From Opisthorchis felineus (Eukaryota > Platyhelminthes > Trematoda > Opisthorchiida > Opisthorchiidae), in NCBI GenBank assembly GCA_004794785.1, contig SJOL01008583.1:128106-192105 (forward strand): a DNA stretch of 64,000 bases, written 5' to 3'. The notes under the pieces are model-generated. The model saw only the letters and a program-made list of their open reading frames with translations, was not told the DNA's origin and searched no databases. A program made the position numbers and the translations under genes. Positions 1 through 12,100 of the stretch are shown here, in pieces. Each line of letters begins with the position of its first letter. Positions within the stretch are counted from its first letter, which is position 1.

Positions 1-153
1 GCGGTCGTCCTTTTCTTCATCAGTCTGGTTCTGCTTATCGCTTTACCACTGTTCACTCTGTTTATCGTCTATTATCGACGGAAACTCAAGGAAGCCGAAC
101 GTCTCATCCGCCAGCCTTATGAAGAACTATGTGCTGAACTAGCTGATATTGAT
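1..153 (+). CDS. RTK exon: transmembrane and juxtamembrane segment (partial at window edge)
   Basis: The exon enters from outside the window and reads in frame from base 1. About 24 hydrophobic residues ([18 protein letters not shown]...) form a membrane helix. It is followed by the basic stop-transfer stretch YYRRKLK and a charged, helical juxtamembrane segment ending in AELADID. The donor GTAAGT follows at 154, giving phase 0, which joins cleanly to the phase-0 acceptor at 1549/1550. The start of this exon is not in the window. Confidence 0.85.
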
Positions 154-3100
154 GTAAGTTAGCTACGCTTTTTAGTGAACTTGCTTGTGTGCGATAATTC
201 GTAGAACATCCATGTCCTGTGCTACTGATCGCTGGTGCGAGAACACACGTGTCGATCACAGACTGCGACTGAACACGTGCTCCTACTTGCATGTAATACT
301 AATCGACTGACGCGAAAGTAAACCCCTTTTTTCACTTTTTGACCGCTTTGTTTTTTGTGTTTCTGCTCCCATTCAGACTCACGTGGCGCCGTTTTTCGCG
401 CTGTGGACTGCCATCGGTTTATGTGTTTCGCTGTCACAGTAGACCTTAATAGTGGATTCTGATGTCACACAAGTTAAACTTGTGCGCACTGAGCGAATTT
501 GATGCCTTGTATCCGAACTTATTAGATATCTAAGTGAGCAGTTAGTACTAATCACTGCTCATTGTTATTGAATCAATCAAGTTTGCTTGAACTTCCAATC
601 AGGGGTTTTATTAGTTATCTTTTATACGATTTGTTATATTCGACTGTGATTTTGATGTATCTGTGGGGGCATTGATCACAGTTTTACGTTCATCCTAACT
701 TTGAGTCTCTTTTGAAGTTGAGATTTTTTATTTCCCGTGGGCTTGGTTTGGTAAATTGCGAAAATCGTTTCTATTGACACAGCCTTGTGTACAATCATTT
801 GGGTCTAATTTTTCGAGTAAGCTGCTGGTATGGACGTTCTGACAAACTAAGTGAACGTGGCTTCTTTAGAAGATGACACTTGTATTGAGAAACCGTTTCC
901 TCATTATAACTTTACTTGTGCTAACTAGTATGATGTTTTGTGAGACATATCCTTTACCAAACTTGAGCGTAGCTTTCGGAGGAACGGAAGACTTGTCACC
1001 TTTGCCTTATGTGTAAAGTAGAAATAAAATGCTGGAAAAAATTTAAATATGACGCAGATCTAAAATGGTTTGCTCAGCTGTACGCCTAATTCAGCCTTAA
1101 AGGTCGCAGCTTAGACAAAGGGGTTCCAAAATCGAGCAGTTCGGCTGAGAATGATCTGGGGAACTTAGGTGGATGGTATGATCGAAAGTTTGCGGGACTG
1201 GGAGAGCTTATGTCAGAAAAGAACCTGTCGTGACACTGGCGCTAAGGTAATCCGCTTTGTCTGAATAGACAATTGAAGGTTAGGAATGATTAGCTAAGAC
1301 GGATCACCTGCATTTGCTCAAGCATAGACAGATAAGATGAGGCTCCGTCTCATATGTTGCAAGGGATTTGGGGATCAGGCAAGTTTTCGCTTATGTAAAG
1401 GATAAGGAGGTGAAATGGTTTTGGACACCATAAAACAGAGCCAGAATTTTTAGTAGCGCTTTTCATGCCGAGACTGCCTCTGGCAACATTGCAGTTCGTT
1501 TCTCCCTAATTTATTCTAATGAACTTTCGCTCAATTTCCTTCAACTCAGATCCCAGCTTCGGATATCTATCTCAACCGACGAGTTGGACAGGGTGCGTTC
1601 GGCATGGTGTACGGTGGTGAAGCGAAACGTAAGGGTACCTGGGAAGCGGTTGCTGTCAAGGTTATTGGCAGCAAAGCCAGCTATGAAGGGAAGAAAGATT
1701 TCCTATCCGAGGCAAAACTGATGCGCAATCTAGACCATAAGAATGTTGTCCGACTCATCGGAATATGTCTTCATCCGCCGGAGAATCATCTGTATCTTAT
1801 TATGGAAGTGATGCTTCTAGGAGATCTGCGAACCTATCTGCTCTCTCGCCGTGTTATGGCACAACAGTGAGTTTACCTGTTTTTGCGCTTCACTCGCCCA
1901 TAGCGGGCCTTATCATAGTCTTCCCACTCTCTGGTGGGTCTGAGTGTTATCATGCGTAATAATACTGTATACTATACTACAATATAATATAATGATTTAA
2001 CGTGACTCGCGTCACTCACTCCATTGAGGACGACCCCGCTGAAGGTAACCATCAAACGGAACACAAAGTGATCCTCTCACTAGGCCACCAATACAAAGAC
2101 TGTCCAACCATGCGATAAACTTCTTCCATAGAAACATGGAGGCGACGATGTTCTGCGAAACTTCGACGGATCTGCTTTAGCTTTCTGAAGTTGTCGGATA
2201 ACGGAGTCTACGAAGCTACTAGAAGTGAATTTCCGTGACCATCACCGTGTGGACCAAAACCAACCAAAGTACTTCAGCGCACCGGAAATTTGGATGTGCT
2301 AAAACTTGCGTTGGTGCAAGAATGTACTTTCGCTGACGGTCATTGTATAGAAAGGTCGAGTCAATTCATGTCTAACTACAAAACATCTCGCGGGTGTGTT
2401 CTGATCAGTAACAGACGCCCTTAATCTATCCGAAGCCGTCGCCATTGTGTTCAACTGCTGGCAGTTCTCATGTGTATCCACGAGAAACCCGTCTTGACAC
2501 CCTGAACAAATATGCTGTGTAGCACAGATCTTAAACGACTGACCCGGTTTTTTGATACAAGACAACGATACTTCTCGTTCCATCATTTAAAGATATCCTA
2601 CCTGTATCTACAAATACAAATGGACGTGGGGGAGACGTAGATCATAAAGGTAATCTTATATAGGCATTTGCAAAATGTCTACCTGGAGTTGCTGACGAGA
2701 GGTTTATTACAACGCATCTGGATGCCCGTTGTGCTGGGACCCTAAATACGTTTCGGAAGATCAGCCACCAGAGAAGACTGTCCTGTTTTGGGCAGAGGCT
2801 GTGCTTGGTTACAATAGGACCCATGTTTGCAGAAGGCGGTTTCAAAATTAGCCGTGGACGTGATGGACGAAAATCTCGACATTCTCCCTCCCTCTTCTCC
2901 AATATCTCGTATCGCACTGTCTTCACGTCCCCTCACTTCTATATATGGAACATTATACGTAACCTCTTTGTAGCTTCTTGTTTCTACCTTTTGCATTCAC
3001 ACCTTAATCTCTAACTTTGGTTTTCACACTTTTCCTATATGCGTTTCGTGTCATTTGATTGTTCTTCTCTATTCGCCAGAATATCCATTCGTATTTACTA

Positions 3101-6100
3101 CGCCGAGTGGTGAATGAAAATGCTACGAAATTATACGAGTTTAAATAATCTTGCCAGAATGTCGTCTGTTCTTCATGCTTGTTTCAAATAGTTCAAACGT
3201 CTTTCTGCACCTGTTCTAAAAAGCAGATTTTGTTTCCACAAATCGATTGCGATATCACAACAAATCGGTTTGTCTTAGGATTATTTTGGGTTAGTTGCGT
3301 TGACATGGGACAGTTTAGGGGAATACTCAGGACAAGCTTTTGGTGCTTTGCTTCAGCAAGAAACAATTCACAGCACAGGGTTTTAAAATAGAATATGGTA
3401 ATCCAACTCTCCGGATATCTTGGGTAACTTTTTTCTAGGATTTTCAGAATCCGTCGACTACGGACGAAGTACTACGTTACTTAGGTCACAACTTATTGGC
3501 GTGTTCTTCAAACTAGCTGTTACTCAGCTGAGATCAGCATGTGCGCACTAGTATGCATGTTCTCGTCTGATTGGGATGTGTGACTTAATCGGTGAGTTTA
3601 ATATGTCCGAGGTCACCTACTGAGTGTCCTAGGTCTGTGTTTATTTGGCTGCCCAAGCAAGATAAAGGAGAAGCTGGCTCCGTTGCCACAGCTTACAAAT
3701 TTCAGAGAGGTGTTGCTCTCAGTGCATGTGACCTTGGATCTTAACTGTATAATTGTATCATCAAAGTCAATTTGGTGATTGTGTGCGGGTTCGTGGAACC
3801 CGATGGCTGATTTACACCCAAGTTTTGAAGCTCATTTGGGTTACTTGGATGTCGTTTGAGCTTCTTACTTCTCGACTGAACCTGTCCGGCTGTATGCACT
3901 CACTGATGTGGGGTTTGATAAAAGCGGTTTGTGTGGTGCTTGAGTTCGATTGAGTCTTCAACTCGGAAAAATCGTTTGATCACCATAGTTTCGAAGCGTA
4001 TGAAGTAGAATCTCCGTACGACTTAGCTTCAACGGCCACCAGGTGTTCATTTCTCTGTCTCACCGTTTGCGGGAATGTTCTTGTCAGTTGTTGTCTGGTG
4101 AGTTACGCCGTGTGAAAACGCCCCAGTTCGGTCAGTTCCAATTAACTAAGAATCAGACGACCGCGCGCCTGGTGCATTGTGGAAATCGTGTAACCTTACA
4201 GGTTTTCAGTACGTTGCCACTCAAAATTCACAGTAAGGGCCGACGGACGACGCACAGTTCACGAAGTTTGTAGTCCTTTGTTTACCTTCAATCTGCATAG
4301 TGAATGTTGTGCTTCCTGTTATATCTGACTGCTGTCCCCGCTCCAGTATCTACTGCCGGAAAAAGACTCGCCGACAAGCAACGCGATGGCTTTATTGCTA
4401 ACAAGCGAGTGCGTGCAAGTACAACTGTCTCGCGCTGTATTTCTAAGGACACTGTCTGATCGGCGTTTAGTGGAGTTTGAGGATCTCAGTGGTTACACTT
4501 GTACAAAGAGACGCTACTCAAAACAGACGGCTATTTCATCATCGGTGTAACCGAAGTGGAGAATGCTAACAACTTCAAAGTGTCCGTTCACTTGCATTTT
4601 TATAGTTTTAGTAACAGGCAAGTAAATCTGTTGTCCGCGGTAATTAGTAGCAGTCCATTATTGTCGCTTTACATTAGTCGTGTATTCTATTTTGCTCCAC
4701 GAATTCTCGGTCGCTCATTCGCATCAGAATGTCTCCGGCTTTCTTCATGTTACCGAATTCTGTGGTGAAGACGGGTCTTGCTGTCGTTTGGGGTAGGTAA
4801 CAGGAGCCATGTCTACTTCTGGCTACAAATCTGCGTGTTGAATTACCACTCCTCTGTCCAAAACAGGTGATACCGATTACCTTCAGATATTTCTCAACGA
4901 TGGGAATTTCTAAACACACGTTCGCTCTTATTTCGCCGTTAGGATACCTAGCACAGTAGGCTTTTCTTTCTGACATTCGCCGCCTTCAAGTTCTACGTAA
5001 AACGACTTCCCTTGTGATATCCTTAGTTGATGTTCCATCTCACTCCTATTTTCTGCTAGATCACCAGATCATGAAGATATTCGCCCATCCACTTTAACTC
5101 GAATGGCCACTGATATCGCAGAAGGCGTGGGCTATCTGCACAGCAAGTCTCTGGTACATCGTGATATTGCCTGTCGGAACTGTCTCGTGGGATCGGATCG
5201 CATGGTAAAAATTGGAGACTTCGGTTTGACCCGCCAATTGAGCAACTTGGAAACAGAGGGGTATTATCGGTTCACACGAAATTGTACGTTTTTGTTTTGC
5301 AGCCCACCTTCTCTTTCAATCACTTTCGGTCGTATTAACGGTGCACTGTGGTAAACAGCTGGGTACTTTGGTACACCAAGTATATGGCGTTCATTCAGTA
5401 CTATCTGCTGATGCTGAAGCTTGTGATGAGGTCAATTTAACTGTGCGTAGTTCTGTTGTTTGTTAGCAGCTGCTCGTTATTCAACTCTGTCGAACAGGTA
5501 CAATGCAGCTGCCTACGGATAAAGCCTATTTGAGAAACTTTTGTTGAAAGGAAACGTTTGTTGGCCATATTCACTCAACCCACCGGCATCTTCCATCTCA
5601 TGGGCTTCCGTCACAAAATCTTATGATATTTGCGGATCGCATCATCCGATTCTTGACGGGGAACAATTAGGGATCTAAGTCAAAGCTTTTGTTCCAGAAG
5701 TTTGAGCAAAAGGTAATAGTGATCAGCGAAAACGACTGCTGTTATCTTATTACTGAGCGCTAGCTCTCTCACTACATGTGGGTTCAGCCGACTTTTTTCA
5801 TGTTAGCTTACGAGCTTCACTTGGTTTGACATTTTACAACGAACTGTGAAACTTTCTTTTGCTGCTATCAGTGGTGTCTGGGTTAACCACCCCGGCAAAT
5901 TCTAGCTATCCGTTGGTCAACTCGTGGTCCAGGACTTGTGAAAACTTTGTCATGTTATATAATGATGGCGTGAATGGACCCGTCGTGAAGACCTGCAAAC
6001 TTTATCTCCATAAAATCAATGTTTTTTTCATATTCGGAGAACTCACACTCATCTAAGTCGCAAGAACATCGAGGTTGAACATCATTCCTCTCTGAAACTC

Positions 6101-9100
6101 CCTATCAATAGATTGACTAGCACTTATTACTTATTACACTCATTACTAGTGACATTTTTGTGGGCCGATAGGTTCAAGCTGTAAATGACCGTTGCGCAAT
6201 CCACAATTCTTGTTTGGACTGGTTTTGCCTGCCTATGGAGGAACGTACCAGGCAATTGAGGAATTTGATGTGTGACTTGTGACCAAAAGATTCCCAGGTT
6301 ATGCAGAAGTGCCGAAAACTCCCCTGTTTCCACGATCAATTAATGTTGCGTCTCACCTCTGCAGCAAGTTGACTAGCTCGAAATTTCCAAAATCAACACA
6401 CAAACTAAATTACTGCCCCAAAATGTCAAAACCAAAACTCAGCACAATATGAAGAATTGTGAAATTGAGTCAGTCCTGATAACTGGCCCTAATTCCTACA
6501 GCTTGGTTTTTGGGAATATTTGGACATAATCATAATTTCCGTGATTTCTGCATACATACTGTCATACAAATCACATAAAGATGACCCTCATCTAAGAATG
6601 GTCTACATAGCGAGAGTTATTCAGATTTCCTTGTAATACTTCATCCCATTGTATTTGTTTTCATGACTGTGATATAATTACCTCTTGTTTTTTTCAAACC
6701 GGGGTCAATTATAATAATCCCTCGAAACAGACATTTCAAAAAAGCATAACCTTTTTACAAAGATACTTTTGTCGTGAGTAAACCGTAGTTGATCCTTTGT
6801 TCGGTGACACCAGCTGGGTACATTCAGGCATGTGCAGCTCAACTGAACAAGTCTTAGTCGTGCCAATGTGAAAAAGTGGGATATGTTGTTTACAGGGCTG
6901 TGACTAGCAGAGAAAACATTTTGACGGTGAAATCAACTATGCAGTGCTATTACCCATACTGTTTGCGCTTGTATGTTTATTTCTGTTTTTGTTTGCGCGT
7001 TGTTTTTGCCAATGGGGTCGGTCAACAACTTCCTAGTTGTCTGTAATTGTTGTCTCCCTTTTTCGGTCCAAACACCTTAAGCCCTGCAATACATTCGCGC
7101 ATTGGAAACAACACTGCTACGTGTTGTCTCATTGGCCAATTTCTTGTATGGAATGTTCCGTGCTGTTCATTTTCTCCCTGAATCTGCTGTTCTCTCAGTG
7201 AATCGTACCGATTTCTAATTAAGCTAATCTGAGGAAGCTTGGACTAGATCGAGAAGTCGTAAACTACATAAATGCGAAATAGGTGGATTCATCAGCGGAC
7301 AGGGTTTTCGCTAACTCCATGAGTATGTAGCCGTGAACGTCTGCATGTGGTGAGTGAAGAAGTGTCTTCGTCAATGTTTACCCCTTTGCTAGTCCCACTG
7401 TCATTTAGTTCCACCCGTGATTACATCGTTCGTATTCGTAAACAGCCTCTATCAGAGGTCAGTGCCTGAGTTCCGTAAATGGGCATAGACACATAATGTA
7501 AGCTTAGAAACTCAATGGCCCGATCTACAATAGCAATAGGATAGGTTGGGTCCATGGTCCCGTTGTCAATAATCTTCATTTTCAGTGAAGAATACTAGGG
7601 TATTAATGCTGCACAACCATATATCTTATTTGTAGTAAGCCCTGTAGGAAGAAGAATCTACTAAAAGTGGCCAACCCTCGAAACACGTAGACCTTTCATA
7701 GATGCCTGTCCGTCTGTTTGCGTAAGCCCCAATTAGGCACGAAACACGGCGGTCTCTGGAACATGCCGTTTCGGAATGCACCTTCATCAGGCGCTCGCAG
7801 CTGATGTTTGATAGATTCTCCATTTAAAGTTTGTTTTGAATTCATCGACTCAATTCAATACTAGTCATAGTTCAGAGACCTCCGTTCTCGAAATTCAGAG
7901 CCGTTTCGTTTTCACCGTTCACGGAAGTCATGCTCCTCAGCTGTACGCCAAAACTGTCGTATACAGTGATGCGCTGCATCGGTCATCACAGTTGACCAAA
8001 TTAGCAAACCCATTTCACAGCTTTCACAACTTAGAGGTAATACAACTTTCAAGGCGACAAAACATCACACAACACTCTTTCAATCCCAAGATAAAATCTC
8101 GGGCATTTTATGCCCGAGATGGATGGTCTTTTTGTCCAGAAACTTTTGTGCTTTCTTCTCTTCAACAGTTGCGTTAGTCCCATGGTGTCATCGATCATAA
8201 AATTTGACAGGATTAGAGATAGTGGGCGACTTTGTTGAACGTCAGATTTATGTGGGGAATATCCTGAGTGTTCACTGTGCAGTCGTAAGTACAGTAGAAG
8301 CATGTGCGAATGTGTTTTGAGGAATAATGGAGGGCGTGTACAGTTCAGGACTGAACCGGCCTGTGCATCGATATTGAATTATCTCATAGTGGTTCAGGTA
8401 CTCAGTGTGTTCAGTCTTCTATACTTTTGTCTTTGCCCATTTGATGTAAACGTCGTCTACTTGTAATCATGCTTCTGCTTCCACAGTCTATTGTGAAGCA
8501 AGCGTTCGTTTGGCTTCTTTTCCAAGTTCCCTTTTCCTGTTTTACTAATCATTTTGTAGGTCAACTTCCTATCAGATGGATGTCTCCGGAAATATTTCAG
8601 TTTGGGGTGTTCAGTGTCCAATCAGATTTATGGTCCTATGGAATTGTCCTGTACGAGATCATCACCTTTGGTGTTCATCCCTATGAAGGACTAGATGAGG
8701 TTATGGTTGTGGAGGGTGTGAAACAAAACCGGCTAAGTATTCTGGACTTTCTTCCTTCAGCGGCGATAAACACCCCTATGTAAGTATCTCATTGTTTTAA
8801 TATCCAGTCCTTTTTGTTCCCCATGTCTGGCTGTAATTTTTACTCCTTGTCGCCTTTTTCTCACTTATGTAACCCAGTGCTGCACTCATAGGTCAGTGTT
8901 GCCAATTCCAATGGCAGCATAGACCGGCATCCATGGATTACATTAATCAACGACTGCGAGAAAATCCCGAATGCGTACGACCGTTTCTCACGGATGAGCC
9001 ACCCAAACCAACTAGCAGAATTGATGCCCTACCAGTACGTTTCCTGTGTTGTATGTTTTCGCTGCTCGCATTTCCTTGCATTGTATGTATGGTTTTGAGT

Positions 9101-12100
9101 TCCACCGTCTTTCTGTTCCATTATCAGATAGCCCAGTGGGATAGCTTTTCTAAGCTAACTTCTCCATGGTGGATGACGAGAGGATTCACCGTTAGGGTGA
9201 CTGCCGATCACGTTTTGTTGTTTCGACTCTGGTTTTGTCATTCGCTCCCCGTTTTATGGTTCGGATAGATCAGTCTGTTTTCGGGCCTCTCTTGTTCTCT
9301 TATTCATCCACAGTTTACGTCGGTTGATGATACCTGTGGTCCCTCTCACTTCATAGATTTCATTCAACTCCTATGGTGGAGTCAGTTTATACCTGATATT
9401 TATAAACCAATTTGTACTTTCTGAAACACCGATTTTCTGTCATACCGAAATAGTTTAGCCTGTTTCAATTGTTTCCCATGGAAACGGTAAAAAATTGGTT
9501 ATTTGAGGCAGTCAATCTATTCGTTTAGGTTTACTGAACTGAGTATGCAGACGCAGGTAGAACAGGGCAATAGGAGAACGAAATTCTTTGGAGAATGTTC
9601 ACGATTCAAAATTTACAGTTTGGTCTACGAACACCCCTGAAAAAAATTTTCCGAACAGCATATTTACCTACGGTTTGATTTCCTACTGCTTGTAAGTAGT
9701 TCAGATTCGGCGCTTTGATATCGAGAATTGCCTCTGTCCACTTAGGTAGCACAAGAATACACATGTCAGATTCGATTCCAGCCAGACGCAGTCTTTGTCA
9801 TTCGCAATTACAGTTTGGCGCGTTTGCACAGAGCGCAAAAAATCTGAAGTGCGAGTTCACAGGTCTCGTCATTATTTTGAGCTAAAAAACCCGGACCTAC
9901 ACCCCTTATCACCCTGCCTCCCTTCTGAATTTTTTCCTAACTCAAATCAAGTGTGACGACAAGGCCAGGATGTTGATATTTAACACTTTTCATATCCCAC
10001 TTTACGGCTGCTGCTTTCTTCCTGCAAATGCGCCATCCTCGCTTGCAGAAAATGTGGACATTGGGAGCGGACTCCAGTCCCGAATCTTTTAGTTCTACAA
10101 ATCTGGTCTAGTCCGCCCAGTTATTTTCCCCCAGTACGATGTTCTTCCTTAAACTGTTGGCTTCATTACTAATTAACTATTGTTACTTTTGATGCTGTAC
10201 GTTGCTTGGGACAACAGTTGACTTCACCAAGTACACTCGCTTCCATTCTAACAGTTTCAACCTGGAGCTGGCGCCTGCATGATGTCTGAGAACGCGCTCG
10301 TCTCAGATGGTCCTAATCCCAGCACAAACATGGCTGGCGCTGTGAATGTGACAGACACCGTTTCAAACAACCACAGTACTGGTACGATTGGCCTTGCTGC
10401 CGTACGTGGATTCCACAGTACTACCGGTAGCCTTGTCGGAGCTGGACGTTCATCGCTAGCCTACTATTCCGCAGACTCCTTTCCGGAAGCCACTTCGGCT
10501 GCACTGCGCCTTTTAGCTGCCGATGTTGCACACCCTTCAGGAAGACGGCGGCATAAAACTGCTGATAATGCCGTCAACAAGGAGCGGAATACATTTCTAC
10601 GACGTGGCACAAGTTCGTCTTCAGGGGACGGGGGTAGTCACATGAAACTGGAGACTGGGAGCAATATTAGAAATCCGAAGTACCCAGTTTTCGACCTGAA
10701 CCCGGCGTTTTTGCAAGGTTGGTCCGCTAGCTCGGATGTCCCGCCGTCTTCTGCTGCCCACAGGTCAAACAAACTGGAGAAGTCGCGCCATATTTTGTTC
10801 GGCAAGTCGGAATCGGTAGACCAAGGGGCTGCCGAACTCGTTCCTATTCTTTCGACCCAGAAACAAACATCTATGTGCTACACTGAGTTACGTGGATCCC
10901 CCCGCCCAACGATCACTGGTACTCGAATTCACAGCCGATATAACGGTCCAGTAGTTCTACCGGAGGTGGTTAGCGGGGTTTCTTTTCATCCAGCATGCCA
11001 CGAACAACCGAACGGTGTTCTGGCTTCTAACCCTCGGTTAGTTACCGGCATGTTCTCTTATGTGGCATTACTCGTAAAGCGGCCATTCTCTTCTAGGTCT
11101 TTCTGATAAACTTGAAGAAATTTTCGAGCATTTTGTCATCGTCCACTGTTCACTCTGCTTTTGGTGGCATGTCACTGAGTTGTTGAATAATTACGCTTAG
11201 GTATGTATAAATCCAACAATGCCTAGTCCATTCACATCACTTTTATAGCTTAGAAAGACCATACTTCAGGTTTGGATAGATGTATTCATTTTTTTTATGG
11301 CCAACTCCCACCTTGTAGCTAGTCTTCGTTGTACTTGACGAACGAATGAACTATCGAATTATTGCACCCATTTTGGACCCTTTAAATGTCCTGCTCAAAT
11401 GACACCCGACAACGAACTTACCCACATTCGATTACGTCGTGGTCGTCCATAGAATCTATCTGCTTTCTGTCGAAAGCATCTGTATTCTCGGATGGGCATG
11501 TAATCTCTCTGACAGCATGCCTTTTATTCTATGGTGTAGCGGCAGTTAAGCACCACTGCCCATACTAATGACGACGGCGATGATAATGACGGTAGTGGCT
11601 ACCATCTTTTTCATCAATTGGTTGTGTTGTATCGGTCCGTAGTTAAACTTTTCCCCTGATCGTCACTGCTGGTTGCAGGATTGTACTCTGCCATTCTAGT
11701 TCCTGGACATTAAATATTGCTATTATCGTTATTGTCTCCTAAGCCCTAGGAACAATCGTAATAAGTTATGCAATTCTGAGGATGCCCTTCCTGGTGGTAT
11801 ATAAAGTTGAATTGGCGTACTAGACCGTGTTTTAGGACCAGGGTGTCGGCTTCAGCCGAACAGTTGCGTCACACTGACATCTGTCATTGTTAGTGAATCG
11901 AGTCGGCTCACCTCTTTTTCACCCACCATTTTAGGTCGTTATCAACTGGACATTTGATCGGTGGTCAACACCAGGAAAACTTTGTTTGCAACCGTACTAA
12001 AAGTGCCCCGGAACACCATCCGCATGGCTTTGACCGTGAGTCGTCAACCAAGCTGACACCATTACCATCTGTTCGCAGGTGTAACTGTCCGGAGAGCAAT

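Noticed and set aside
7836..8303. Frames of 113 and 84 codons in an intron as a nested gene
   Set aside because: They lie on opposite strands over the same sequence with no domain, no splice context and no known similarity.
11037..11106. Read-through of the tail exon to the stop at 11104-11106 as the protein's end
   Set aside because: A donor GTTAGT at 11037 leaves exactly the phase needed by the acceptor at 11934. The downstream frame continues the same Ser/Pro-rich composition for 289 codons.
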